Assembly (NCBI RefSeq): GCF_000372745.1
Contig: NZ_KB889662.1
Coordinates: 62,001-126,000, forward strand
Direction: 5' to 3'
Origin: Embleya scabrispora DSM 41855
GTDB taxonomy: Bacteria > Actinomycetota > Actinomycetes > Streptomycetales > Streptomycetaceae
DNA: 64,000 nucleotides
Below, in pieces: positions 1-8,712 of this stretch; position 1 is the stretch's first letter, and each line of letters begins with the position of its first letter. Both the position numbers and the translations under genes were made by a program. The notes under the pieces are model-generated. The model was not told the origin of the DNA and did no database searches. It saw nothing but the letters and a program-made list of their open reading frames with translations.

Positions 1-218
1 AGCATCGCCTGGAGCGGTCGGCCCAGCGCCGCCGCGTCGACCTCGACCGTCGCCCCCTTGACCACCCCGGCCGAGCGCAGTCGGGCGACTCGATCCAGGC
101 ATGTCGAGGGCGCGATCCCGACCTCGGCGGCGAGCGCCTTGTTGCTGATCCGGGCATCGTTCTGGAGGGCGCGGAGAATTCCGAGATCGATCGGATCAAG
201 GGCGATGGATTGGCTCAT
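1..218 (-). CDS. Lrp/AsnC family regulator, 5' part only
   Basis: The first 72 codons of an Lrp/AsnC regulator; the rest lies beyond the left edge. The protein starts MSQSIALDPIDLGILRALQN and continues with the winged helix-turn-helix typical of AsnC (DARISNKALAAEVGIAPSTC, then a recognition helix with RVARLRSAGVV). The effector-binding RAM domain is not in view. It is divergent from a PLP-dependent sulfur amino acid enzyme about 50 bp away. In this family, a divergent Lrp gene commonly controls the neighbouring amino acid catabolic gene, so local control of that enzyme by an amino acid is inferred. Confidence 0.85.
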   Translation of the reverse strand, partial: MSQSIALDPIDLGILRALQNDARISNKALAAEVGIAPSTCLDRVARLRSAGVVKGATVEVDAAALGRPLQAM

Positions 219-269
219 CGGGCGATGATAGTTCGGCGGGCGGCCGGATTCTCCGGGGATCGGCGGACC

Positions 270-1685
270 ATGACGGGCATGGATGACCTCCGAGTGGATC
301 TTGACGGGCGTGCCGGGTCGACCGCCGTGGGTGGCGCGAGTGGTGCGAGTGGTGCGGGTGGTTTGGCTGCTTCGGCCGGCTCAGGTGGTGCAGGTGGTTG
401 TGGTGGCGGGCGGCACATGTTCGAGACTCGTGCGGTGCATGCCGGCCGGGACGACCTCGCCGCGCTGGGTACGCACGCCGTGCCGATCGATCTGTCCACC
501 ACCTACCCGCTGCCGGACCTGCCGGCCGCGGCGCTCGCGCTCGACGCGTACGCGGAGGGGGAACTCCCCGACGGCTCGCCGATCTACGGCCGATTGACCA
601 ATCCGACGGTGCGCCGCTTCGAGACCGCGCTCGCGGAGTTGGAGGGGTGCGCCGACGCGGTCGCGTTCGCCAGCGGCATGGCGGCGGTCACCGCGTGCCT
701 GCTGGCCGCCGCCGCACGCGGCAGGCGGCATGTGGTCGCGGTACGGCCGCTGTACGGCACCACGGACCACCTGCTCACGAGCGGGCTGCTCGGCACCGAG
801 GTCACCTGGGTCGATCCGGACGGGGTGGCCGGGGCGCTGCGGCCGGACACCGGGCTGGTCATGGTCGAGACACCGGCCAATCCGACGCTGGCCGAACTGG
901 ACCTGGCCGAGTTGGCCGCCCGGGCCGGGGACGTACCGCTCCTGGTGGACAACACGTTCGCGACACCGGTGTTGCAGCAACCCGCTCGGTCCGGCGCGCG
1001 GATGGTCCTGCACAGCGCGACCAAGTTCCTCGGCGGACACGGGGACGTGATGGGCGGCGTGGTGGCCTGCGACCGGGAGACGGCCCAGGTGCTGCGGCAG
1101 ATCCGGTTCGCGACGGGGGCGTTGCTGCATCCGCTCGCGGGCTACCTGCTGCTGCGCGGCCTCGCGACGCTGCCCATCCGGGTCGCGAAGGCGTCCGCGT
1201 CGGCGGCGACGCTGGCCGGACGACTGGCCGCCCACCCCGCGGTCGAGCGGGTGCGCTACCCGAGCATCGGCGGCGCCCTGGTGGCCTTCGAGCCGACGGG
1301 TGACCCGATGGAGCTGGTCGGCGCGCTGCGCTTGATCACGCCTGCGGTCAGCCTCGGCGGCACCGACACGCTGATCCAGCATCCGGCCTCGCTGACCCAC
1401 CGCGTGATCGACGACGCGGCGCGTGACGAGGGCGCCATCGGGCCGAAACTGCTGCGCCTTTCGGTGGGGCTGGAACACGAGGACGACTTGTGGGACGACC
1501 TGTCGACGGCCTTGGAGCACGCTTCGGGGCAGGGTGCCGGGTCGGCGCGGGATGTCGGATCGACGCAGGGGGCAGGGGCGGCGTCGCCTGCCGGGTCGGC
1601 AGTCGAGTGGGTGGAGGCGACGGATGCGCAGGCGTCGCCTTCGGTGGTGACGCTTCGTCAGGAGCAGCCCGCGGCTCACGTTTGA
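270..1685 (+). CDS. Trans-sulfuration PLP enzyme (methionine/cystathionine gamma-lyase type)
   Basis: Cys/Met metabolism PLP-dependent enzyme, fold type I. Conserved landmarks are ETRAVHAGRDD near the catalytic N-terminus, YGRLTNPT, AFASGMAA, the cofactor Asp in LLVDNTFATP and the Schiff-base lysine in LHSATKFLGGHGD (about Lys252 counted from this start). The sequence does not decide between methionine gamma-lyase, cystathionine gamma-lyase and gamma-synthase; the divergent Lrp gene favours a catabolic lyase. The start is uncertain: ATG at 270, ATG at 279, or ATG at 417, just before the conserved core. The 5' extension encodes a Gly/Ala/Ser-rich stretch unlike the family, and the C-terminus also carries a roughly 50-residue low-complexity tail. 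Confidence 0.85.
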   Translation: MTGMDDLRVDLDGRAGSTAVGGASGASGAGGLAASAGSGGAGGCGGGRHMFETRAVHAGRDDLAALGTHAVPIDLSTTYPLPDLPAAALALDAYAEGELPDGSPIYGRLTNPTVRRFETALAELEGCADAVAFASGMAAVTACLLAAAARGRRHVVAVRPLYGTTDHLLTSGLLGTEVTWVDPDGVAGALRPDTGLVMVETPANPTLAELDLAELAARAGDVPLLVDNTFATPVLQQPARSGARMVLHSATKFLGGHGDVMGGVVACDRETAQVLRQIRFATGALLHPLAGYLLLRGLATLPIRVAKASASAATLAGRLAAHPAVERVRYPSIGGALVAFEPTGDPMELVGALRLITPAVSLGGTDTLIQHPASLTHRVIDDAARDEGAIGPKLLRLSVGLEHEDDLWDDLSTALEHASGQGAGSARDVGSTQGAGAASPAGSAVEWVEATDAQASPSVVTLRQEQPAAHV

Positions 1686-1840
1686 TGTGAGCGGGTGGTA
1701 CTCGGTGAGGCTGGGCCGGTCCTCCTCGGGCTCGGCGGGGCTTGGTCGGGCATGGCGAGGCGTGGTCGGGCGCGGGGAGGCTCGCCGGGTGGCCCCGGCC
1801 GGGTCTCCGCAAGGATCCGGCCGGGTCACGCCGAGGCTGG

Positions 1841-3133
1841 TCAGCGGAAGTGATCGCGGATGACCTCACCGGCCAGGCGGCGTCGCGCCTCGGCGAGTTC
1901 GACCTCGATGGCGGCATTGCCGACGGCGTCGAGGCGGACTCGGCCCGGGTACCGTTCATCGGTCACCACGCGACGCCGGCGCAGATGGGTCGGCGGGTGC
2001 GTACTGTCCACGCTGTGTCCGCGCAACGCGCTGACCCGACGCAACCGTTCGTACTCACGCTCCGGGACGGCCTCGATGTGTGCCGCGAGGCTCGCCCACA
2101 GGCCCACCCCGGCGTCGTTGCGCGGCGCCGCCCGTCCGACCCGGGTGTTCGCCGCCACGGCCTGCCGACGAAGTTCGGTCTCGACGGACGCGCCGATCAG
2201 CAAACGATCCATCAGTTCGACGGCCGCCGCACTGGACCCGGCCTGGGCGGCGGTCCGGTCCGCGAGGTATTCGGCGTGCTGCGCGGCACCCAGCGTCAGC
2301 TGGTCGAGCAGCACCAGCATCCCGTACACAGCCCATCTCGGCACGAAGGTCAACCAGTTGACCACCAGCGCACCCGGGCCCGGGTGCGGGGTCGGTGCGA
2401 GCAGGTAGTACCAGACCCGCAGCGAGTGCAACGCGTTCCCGACGACGGCGCCGTGCCGGGTGTCGCCATGGGCGTAGTGTCCGAGTTCGTGACCCAGCAG
2501 GGCCACCCGCTGCTGCGGCGTCAGCACCTCCCACATGCCCAGGCCCAGGCGCAACATCCGACGCCGACGCAAGCCGTACGTGGTCACGCTCGCGTTGAAC
2601 CGCGCGTCGATCACGATCACGTGCACGCCGGTGGTCCCGACCACCGCCGCGATCTCGTCGACCAGGGCGAACAGGGCCGGGGCCGCAGCCCGTTCCAGGA
2701 CGGGCGCGTCCTTGGGCAGTGCTCCCCACCGCGGCCGGAGGATGTAGGCCACGGCCAACGACAGGGCGCCGACCACCGGTCCGAGCATCGTGCCCCAGCC
2801 GAGCACCACCAGCAGCACGCCCAGGACGAAGAGCGCGACCGTGACCCCGTGCACCGTCAGGGCCAGTACGTAGGTGAGCGCCCGGTACGAACTCCGAGGC
2901 GGTGGACGGTCCCGGCTCTGCTCGATGTCGGCGAGCAGTTGTTCACCGTAGCGATGTGCGAGACGACGCCGGGCAGCCTCGATCCGCCCCGGCTGCGGCT
3001 CCACCGCGCCGCTGGGATCCACGTTCCAGCCGCACTCCGCGCACCACGCGACGAACCGCTCCTCCTCGGGCACATCCGCACCACACTCCGGACACACCCG
3101 GAGCCGCTCCGAGCCGATCGCCGGAACTTCCAT
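1841..3133 (-). CDS. M48-family membrane metalloprotease with N-terminal zinc ribbon
   Basis: A 430-residue protein. The N-terminus has a CPEC...CAEC zinc-ribbon motif (Cys14, 17, 31, 34), followed by two hydrophobic segments (about residues 88-132) and an M48 peptidase domain with the zinc motif HELGH at 215-219 and a downstream AEYLADR helix supplying the third ligand. This resembles HtpX-like proteases acting at the membrane, but the zinc ribbon is an addition to the usual layout. ATG at 3133 is preceded by a good GGGAGG ribosome site. It is monocistronic and runs toward the PLP gene. The substrate is unknown; a quality-control role is inferred from the family. Confidence 0.85.
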   Translation of the reverse strand: MEVPAIGSERLRVCPECGADVPEEERFVAWCAECGWNVDPSGAVEPQPGRIEAARRRLAHRYGEQLLADIEQSRDRPPPRSSYRALTYVLALTVHGVTVALFVLGVLLVVLGWGTMLGPVVGALSLAVAYILRPRWGALPKDAPVLERAAAPALFALVDEIAAVVGTTGVHVIVIDARFNASVTTYGLRRRRMLRLGLGMWEVLTPQQRVALLGHELGHYAHGDTRHGAVVGNALHSLRVWYYLLAPTPHPGPGALVVNWLTFVPRWAVYGMLVLLDQLTLGAAQHAEYLADRTAAQAGSSAAAVELMDRLLIGASVETELRRQAVAANTRVGRAAPRNDAGVGLWASLAAHIEAVPEREYERLRRVSALRGHSVDSTHPPTHLRRRRVVTDERYPGRVRLDAVGNAAIEVELAEARRRLAGEVIRDHFR

Positions 3134-3357
3134 GATCCCTCCCCCGGTCGCCCCTCCCCCGGGGCCACCTCGATCACGCCGACACGAACGCGCCGACCAG
3201 GCAGGCAGGTTAGCCCCGGGGCCGGCAACAGGAACCACCGGCCGAACGGATGGTTGCGGCAGGGCAGTCGGGATGTGCGGTGTGATCGACGGTGGCGGCG
3301 GGCGGGCATGTGCCGAAGTGGCGCTTCCTGCTCGGGTGATGAGCCGGGTGGTCGGGG

Positions 3358-4512
3358 TCAGCGGTAGAGAAGGCCGGAGAGGCGCAGGGCAAGAGCGCGG
3401 CGTACGGCGGGGATTCGGGTGATCGTGCGCAGGATCGTGTTGCGCAGCGGGCGGAGCGCCGGGGTGATGGTGGCGATGCGGGTCATCCGGTCGGCGAGCT
3501 TGACGATCTGCTCGGCGATCGGGCGGCGGGTGGCGCCGTACGCGTCGAGCGCCGAGGTGGGGCCGCCGTCGAGGACCGAACCGAGTGCCTCGGCCAGCGT
3601 CACGGCGTCGAGGATGCCGGCGTTCATGCCCTGGCCGCCGGCCGGGCTGTGGACGTGCGCGGCGTCGCCGGCCAGCAGGACGCGTCCGGCGCGATAGGTG
3701 TCGGCGATGCGGTGATGGACCCGGAAGCGCGAGCCCCAGACGACCTCCTCGACCACCACGCGGCCGGCCGACGGGCCGCGCTCGTCCACGAGTTCCTGAA
3801 CGAACGCGAGCGACGGCTCGTGCGGCGCCTCGGCCACCGGCGCGACGATCCGGTGCCGACCGCCCGGCAGCGGGGCGACCACGGCGAGCCCGGCGGGCGC
3901 GAAGTACAGGACCACCTCGTCCGCCGAGACGGCGCCGCCGAGCCGTACGTCGGCGAGTACGAACGATTCGCCGTAGGTGCCGCCCTGGAAGCCGATGCCG
4001 GCCTGCTCGCGAACGGTGCTGTGCATGCCGTCGGCGCCGACCACCCACGCGGCACGGATTCGTTCGCCGTGCTCGAAGGTCGCGATCACGCCGTCGGCCT
4101 GCTGGTCGAGGGTGGTCACCGTGTACGGGCGCAGCACGGTGCCGCCGAGCTCGGTGAGCCGATCGAGCAGGACCTCCTCGGTGGTGGCCTGGGACACCAT
4201 CAGCGAGTACGGGTATCGGGTGGGGAGGCCGCCGAAGTCGATGCGGACGACCACGCGGTCACGGTCGCGGATGGTGAACGTCGGCGATCGCACGCCCTGC
4301 TCGACGAGCGGCCCGGCCACACCGAGCGGCGCGAGCACCTCCAGGGTGCGGGCGTGGACGACCGCGGCCCGCGAGGTGTGTTCGGCGACCGCGTGTGCGT
4401 CGACGACGGTGACATCACGGCCCTGGGCGACGAGGGCGAGCGCGAGGGTGAGCCCCGCGGGGCCGGCGCCGACGATCAGGACGTCCGTGGTGGCGGGAAG
4501 TTGTGGGGTCAT
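3358..4512 (-). CDS. FAD-dependent aromatic-type monooxygenase
   Basis: A 384-residue class A flavoprotein hydroxylase (PheA/TetX/MhpA-like). It shows the dinucleotide fold GAGPAG at residues 15-20, the VVGADGMHSTVRE motif, and the FAD/ribityl GD motif LLAGDAAHVHSPAGGQGMN near residue 280. It is shorter than phenol-hydroxylase types, which carry a C-terminal thioredoxin-like domain. ATG at 4512 has GAGGAG upstream. It is divergent from a TetR gene, and the shared intergenic region carries two TetR-type palindromes, so the monooxygenase is the probable target of that repressor. Substrate unknown; small aromatic xenobiotic or polyketide oxidation or detoxification is inferred. Confidence 0.88.
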   Translation of the reverse strand: MTPQLPATTDVLIVGAGPAGLTLALALVAQGRDVTVVDAHAVAEHTSRAAVVHARTLEVLAPLGVAGPLVEQGVRSPTFTIRDRDRVVVRIDFGGLPTRYPYSLMVSQATTEEVLLDRLTELGGTVLRPYTVTTLDQQADGVIATFEHGERIRAAWVVGADGMHSTVREQAGIGFQGGTYGESFVLADVRLGGAVSADEVVLYFAPAGLAVVAPLPGGRHRIVAPVAEAPHEPSLAFVQELVDERGPSAGRVVVEEVVWGSRFRVHHRIADTYRAGRVLLAGDAAHVHSPAGGQGMNAGILDAVTLAEALGSVLDGGPTSALDAYGATRRPIAEQIVKLADRMTRIATITPALRPLRNTILRTITRIPAVRRALALRLSGLLYR

Positions 4513-4593
4513 GGCGAGCTCCTCGGGTGCGGCGATGCCGAGTGGGATCGGGGGTCGACGGCCGGCGGTCGACACACATTTGCCGGCCCGTTG

Positions 4594-4694
4594 GTCAACA
4601 GGCATTGGTCAACAGGCGTTGGCCAACGTTTGTTGACATAACCATGACCCTCCCGGCCGACCAAGTCAACAGGCGTTGGCCTACAATCGTTGAC
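4594..4694. promoter_or_regulatory. Two 30-bp palindromic operators plus a half-site
   Basis: Site 1 (4608-4637) has arms GTCAACAGGCGTTGG and CCAACGTTTGTTGAC, matching at 13 of 15 positions. Site 2 (4665-4694) repeats the same left arm with a more diverged right arm and abuts the TetR start codon at 4695. A third half-site, GTCAACAGGCATTG, lies at 4594-4607. The site centres are 57 bp apart. TACAAT at 4682-4687 inside site 2 could be a -10 for a leaderless TetR transcript. Binding by the adjacent TetR, repressing both its own gene and the monooxygenase, is inferred. Confidence 0.8.
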
Positions 4695-5279
4695 ATGAGC
4701 ACTCCGCGAAGGTCGTCGACCGAGACCAAGGCCGTGATCCTGGCCGCCGCGCGCGAACGATTCGGTGCCGACGGCTACGAGCGCGCGACGATTCGGGCGA
4801 TCGCCTCGGACGCCGCGATCGATCCGGCGATGGTCATGCGCTACTTCGGCAACAAGGAGAAGCTCTTCGCCGCGGCCGCCGATGTCGACCTGCGGCTGCC
4901 CGCTCTCGATTCGGTTCCCCACTCACAACTGGGAGCGGTGCTCTCGGCCCACTTCCTGGACCGCTGGGAGGACGACGAGGCGATGATGATCCTGCTGCGC
5001 ACCGGCGTCACCAACGAGGAGGCCGCGGAACGCATGCGCGCGGTCTTCGCGGAACAGCTCGCCCCACTCGTGGGCCGCGTCTGCCCGACCCCGATCGAGG
5101 CCCCCCGCCGGGCCGGCCTGGCCGCCACCCAGGTACTCGGCCTGGCCCTGTGCCGCTACGTCCTGCGCCTCCCGCCGATCGTGGCGATGACCCACGCGGA
5201 GGTCGTCGCCTGGCTCGGCCCTCAACTGCAACGCTGCCTGACCGGGGACCTCGGCGTGCCGGAGAACCCGAGCGGGTGA
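4695..5279 (+). CDS. TetR family repressor
   Basis: A 194-residue TetR regulator. The N-terminal helix-turn-helix lies at residues 12-58 (ILAAARERFGADGYERATIR, then YFGNKEKLFAAA); the rest is an all-helical ligand domain of normal size that I cannot assign to a ligand. The ATG at 4695 directly follows an operator-like palindrome and has no Shine-Dalgarno sequence, consistent with a leaderless message under tight autorepression. It is divergent from the FAD monooxygenase at 3358-4512, its likely target. Confidence 0.9.
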   Translation: MSTPRRSSTETKAVILAAARERFGADGYERATIRAIASDAAIDPAMVMRYFGNKEKLFAAAADVDLRLPALDSVPHSQLGAVLSAHFLDRWEDDEAMMILLRTGVTNEEAAERMRAVFAEQLAPLVGRVCPTPIEAPRRAGLAATQVLGLALCRYVLRLPPIVAMTHAEVVAWLGPQLQRCLTGDLGVPENPSG

Positions 5280-5293
5280 TGGGCTGTCCTCGG

Positions 5294-5309
5294 GAGCGCC
5301 GGAGCGCTC
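5294..5309. terminator. Short hairpin after the TetR gene
   Basis: A 6-bp GAGCGC/GCGCTC stem with a CGGA loop just after the TetR stop codon, without a T-tract. It could be a weak terminator. Confidence 0.3.
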
Positions 5310-5482
5310 GTGCCGAAGCCATCGCCAGGCCGGGGCGAACGGTCGCCCCATGAGAACGCGGGCCGGAATCGGGGGATTACCCCCAGTGGTGGCCCGGTTC
5401 GACCGGGTAGCGTCCCGAGCAGGTCCGAACCGGCCAAGCCGAGCAGCGGTGTTCCGCACGCCGCCAGCGGAGGTGACGCGTC

Positions 5483-6607
5483 ATGCCCACGCACGCAGTC
5501 CGACCGAACCGCCCGGCCCGCCGTCCGCTGCGCGATCCGTCCCGGTACGCGTCCACCCGGTGCACGCCCGGCCGGCCGACGCGCCGCCGGGTGATGGTCG
5601 GGCCCGCCCTGGCGTTGCTGGCCGCGCTGTTCCTGTCGGCCTCCTGTACCTCCGCGACCTCCACCCCGCCTCCCGCGGCCGCGCCCACCGGCCCCGCGCC
5701 CACCGCCGAATCTCCGGGCGGCGGAAGCGATCCGAGGGCAGCCGGCGACCCGCCCCCCTCCTGCGGCGACCCGCTCGCGAGCCTGCGTCCCGGGTCGGGG
5801 CCACCGCGCGCCACCGACTATCCGAACGACGGCTCGCTCGCGCGGATCCTGCGCCAGGGATTCCTGACCATCGGAATCGACCAGAGCACCTACCCGTTCA
5901 GCTACGCCGACGTCGCCGACCACAATCGGCTCAAGGGCTTCGACATCGACCTCGTCCGGGAGATCGCCGCCGACCTGTTCGGCAGTGCGGACACGAGCCG
6001 GCTACGCTTCCGCGTTCTGCCCAACGACATCCGCGAACAGGCCGTCGCGAACGGCGACGTGGACATCGTCGCGAAGTCGGTCACCGTGAACTGCCGCCGC
6101 CGGGCGCTGGTCGACTTCAGCGCGGTCTACTACGAGTCGGGACAGCGCGTACTCGTCGTCCGCGACAGCCCGGCCGCATCCACCGACCACAACAGGGGCC
6201 TGATCGGCCTGCCCGCCGGAACCCGTGTCTGCACGGTCGGCAACACCACCGCCGCCGAGGCGGTGCGCGCGACGAAGGGCCTGGTCCCCGTCACCGGCGA
6301 GACCTGGGCGGACTGCCTCGTCCACATCCAACAGGGCCGCGCGGACGCATCCGTGGGCGACGACACCATCATGGCCGGCCTCCAGGCCCAGGACCGCTTC
6401 GTGCAATTGGTCGGCCCCAAGCTCACCCGCGAACCGTACGGCCTGGAAATCGCCAAGACCCACCCCGACCTGGTCCGCTTCGTCAATGCCTCACTGGAAC
6501 GCATCCGGCGAGACGGGACGTGGCTGCGGCTGTACGAAACGTATGTGGCCCGCTACATACCGGAACCCGGACCGGTGACGGCCCCCGACGCGGTGTATCG
6601 GGACTGA
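5483..6607 (+). CDS. ABC-type amino acid (glutamate-like) binding lipoprotein
   Basis: A 374-residue family 3 solute-binding protein. An arginine-rich n-region and hydrophobic core end in the lipobox LSASC (lipidated Cys55), followed by a Pro/Ala-rich linker and the binding domain, with typical segments LTIGIDQSTYPFSY, GFDIDLVREIA, DIVAKSVTVN and VGDDTIMAGL. It resembles GluB-type glutamate/glutamine binding proteins. GGAGGTGA lies upstream of the ATG at 5483, which supports the long N-terminus. No permease or ATPase gene is adjacent, so it either shares a transporter encoded elsewhere or acts as a sensor. Confidence 0.85.
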   Translation: MPTHAVRPNRPARRPLRDPSRYASTRCTPGRPTRRRVMVGPALALLAALFLSASCTSATSTPPPAAAPTGPAPTAESPGGGSDPRAAGDPPPSCGDPLASLRPGSGPPRATDYPNDGSLARILRQGFLTIGIDQSTYPFSYADVADHNRLKGFDIDLVREIAADLFGSADTSRLRFRVLPNDIREQAVANGDVDIVAKSVTVNCRRRALVDFSAVYYESGQRVLVVRDSPAASTDHNRGLIGLPAGTRVCTVGNTTAAEAVRATKGLVPVTGETWADCLVHIQQGRADASVGDDTIMAGLQAQDRFVQLVGPKLTREPYGLEIAKTHPDLVRFVNASLERIRRDGTWLRLYETYVARYIPEPGPVTAPDAVYRD

Positions 6608-6676
6608 GCACGGCAACGACGGCAACCCGGCCGGAGGCCGAGTCCGAGCCTTCACCCGTACGTCCACGTCCACGTC

Positions 6677-7402
6677 CTACATCTGTGTCGAAGGCAGGTC
6701 GTCCCCCGGCACGACCAGCCCCGACTCATAGGCCGTCACGACCAGTTGCGGTCGATCGCGTGCGCCGAGCCTGGTCATGATGCGGCTCACGTGGGTCTTG
6801 GCGGTGAGCGGACTCAGGCCGAGAAGCGTCCCGATCTCCGCGTTCGTCAACCCCCGACCGACCAGCGTGAGCACCTCACGTTCGCGCGCGGACAGGTCCG
6901 CCACCAGCACCGATTCCGGCTCACCCACCGTCCGCGCGGCCGGCATCCGCAGGACACGCGAGATCAGCCGCGCCGTCGGACCCGGCGACAGCAGCGCCTC
7001 GCCGGCCCCGATCGTGCGGATCGCGGCCAGCAGTTCCGCCGGTCGCGTGTCCTTGACCAGGAAGCCGCCGGCGCCGGCACGCAACGCGGCCACCACGTTC
7101 TCGTCGTCCTCATACGTGGTCAGTACCAGCACCCGGACTCCCGGCAATTCCGGATCGGCCGCGATCGACCGGGTGGCCTCGATCCCGTCCAGGATCGGCA
7201 TGCGAATGTCCATCAGTACGACGTCCGGACGGGTGGCCCGGGTCAGTTCGAGCGCGGCCTGCCCGTCGGCGGCCTCACCGACGACCTCCATGTCGGGCGC
7301 CGAGCCCACCAACATCGCGAAGGCCGACCGCACCAGGTGTTGGTCGTCGGCGAGCAGAACCCGCAGCCTGCCGACCGTCACACGCTCCCCCACTCGTCGC
7401 AC
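6677..7402 (-). CDS. NarL/FixJ-type response regulator
   Basis: A 241-residue two-component response regulator with a receiver domain (acidic pair Asp19/Asp20, phospho-acceptor Asp65 in VVLMDIRMP, conserved Lys in FLVKDTRP) and a C-terminal LuxR helix-turn-helix (LSAREREVLTLVGRGLTNAE, then TAKTHVSRIMTRLGARDR). It is the third gene of the MMPL - kinase - regulator unit, 80 bp after the kinase. The start may be GTG at 7402 or the in-frame GTG eight codons later, which has GGGGGAG very close upstream. It probably activates the MMPL operon promoter; convergent with the binding-protein gene. Confidence 0.92.
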   Translation of the reverse strand: MRRVGERVTVGRLRVLLADDQHLVRSAFAMLVGSAPDMEVVGEAADGQAALELTRATRPDVVLMDIRMPILDGIEATRSIAADPELPGVRVLVLTTYEDDENVVAALRAGAGGFLVKDTRPAELLAAIRTIGAGEALLSPGPTARLISRVLRMPAARTVGEPESVLVADLSAREREVLTLVGRGLTNAEIGTLLGLSPLTAKTHVSRIMTRLGARDRPQLVVTAYESGLVVPGDDLPSTQM

Positions 7403-7482
7403 ACCATCCGCAACCTCTCCCCGTCAGCGCGCACTTCACCGGCCCGTCACATCGCATGGCGCGCCCACACACCCTCACAGTG

Positions 7483-8712
7483 TCACCCGGCCCCCACTCG
7501 CTCGCCCATCGGCAACACCGCCTCGACCCGGAAACCGCCATCCACGCCGGGCCCGGCAACCAGCGTCCCGCCCACACTGCGCGCCCGTTCGGCCATCCCC
7601 ACGATGCCGAACCCGGCCTCCTTCCCGGCGTCCCGCCCAGTGTTCTTCCCGGCCTCCTTCCCGGCGTCCGCCTGCGCCGCGGCCCCGGGGCCCCGTCCGT
7701 CGTCATCCACGGCAACATGCAAATTCGCCTCGGCGAGCGACAGTTCGATCCGGACCGAACGAGCCTGCGAGTGCTTCACCACGTTCGTCAGCGCCTCCTG
7801 CACGATCCGGTACACCGCCACCCCCACGTCGGGCGCAGGAGGCGGTCCGTCATGGCCGGTCAGGGTGACCTCGATGCCGGCGGAGCGGGCCGCGTCCGCG
7901 AGCGGCACCAGGCCATCGAGCCCGGCCAGGCCCGGCACCGCCTCGTACGACGCGGCTTCCTCGGCGTCGCGCAACACCGACAGCGTGGCGCGGAGTTCGT
8001 GCCGGGCGTCCCGACACGTCTCGGCGATCGTGTCCAACGCGCTCACCATGACCGCACGTTCCGCCGGTGGCTCCTGGGCCGCCAGGTGCGCGGCCACACC
8101 CGCCTGCACGCCGATCAGCGTAATGCTGTGCGCAAGCAGATCGTGCAGGTCGCGCGCGATCCGCAGGCGCTCCTCGGCGACCCGCCGCCGGGCCACCTCG
8201 TCCCGGCTGCGCTCGGCGCGCTCGGCTCGATCGATAATGGCGCTCACGTACGCGTGGTGGCTGTGCCACGCCTGCCCCGCGACCAGCGCCGCGAGCACCC
8301 AGCCGACCATCCCGCAGCGGTCCCGCCAGGTGGGCGCGTCCTGACCGCCGACACTCATCGCCACGAGCACCACGATCAACGCCGCGAAGCCCAGCGCGAC
8401 TGCCTCCTCGCGCCGGATGTACGCCGCAAGGGTCCCCAGCGCGACCAGCGCCAACACGGCCGCGCTCTCGTGCAGATACTCCCGGTTGTGATACGGCACC
8501 GTCAGGATGAACGTCACCGACAGCACCGTGCCCGGGCTGGTCCGCCGCCAGGCCAACGGAATCGCCGCACCGAGCAGCAGCGCGGCACCGATCGGGTCCA
8601 GCGCGCGCTGCCCCGGCCACATCCACGCGGAAACAATCGCGCTCACCGCCAGGACGAGAGCGAGCAGGGCGTCCGCAAGGGATGCCCCACCCCATGTCGA
8701 TCGCTTCGTCAC
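7483..8712 (-). CDS. NarL-type sensor histidine kinase
   Basis: A 409-residue membrane kinase. Four to five hydrophobic segments occupy residues 10-150, followed by a HisKA_3 dimerisation helix with phospho-His190 in RIARDLHDLLAHS and an HATPase domain (N-box QEALTNVVKHS, G1 DDDGRG at about 336-341, G2 GFGIVGMAERA). A repetitive insert of about 24 residues rich in AGKEAG splits the ATP lid at about 344-367, encoded by a duplicated 22-bp sequence. The start is GTG at 8712, whose GTGA overlaps the TGA stop of the MMPL gene by 4 bp, indicating translational coupling. The partner is the regulator at 6677-7402. Confidence 0.9.
   Translation of the reverse strand: MTKRSTWGGASLADALLALVLAVSAIVSAWMWPGQRALDPIGAALLLGAAIPLAWRRTSPGTVLSVTFILTVPYHNREYLHESAAVLALVALGTLAAYIRREEAVALGFAALIVVLVAMSVGGQDAPTWRDRCGMVGWVLAALVAGQAWHSHHAYVSAIIDRAERAERSRDEVARRRVAEERLRIARDLHDLLAHSITLIGVQAGVAAHLAAQEPPAERAVMVSALDTIAETCRDARHELRATLSVLRDAEEAASYEAVPGLAGLDGLVPLADAARSAGIEVTLTGHDGPPPAPDVGVAVYRIVQEALTNVVKHSQARSVRIELSLAEANLHVAVDDDGRGPGAAAQADAGKEAGKNTGRDAGKEAGFGIVGMAERARSVGGTLVAGPGVDGGFRVEAVLPMGERVGAG
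7612..7669. repeat. 22-bp direct repeat inside the kinase ATP-lid region
   Basis: The sequences at 7612-7633 and 7648-7669 are identical over 22 bp and offset by 36 bp (12 codons), so the reading frame is kept. They encode the duplicated DAGKEAG peptide between the G1 and G2 boxes of the histidine kinase. Slippage or recombination between the copies would add or remove 12 residues in frame. Confidence 0.85.

Noticed and set aside
1841-4048. Extension of the M48 gene upstream to a 735-residue frame
   Set aside because: The extension overlaps the FAD monooxygenase in another frame; ATG at 3133 has a strong ribosome site and a family-like N-terminus.
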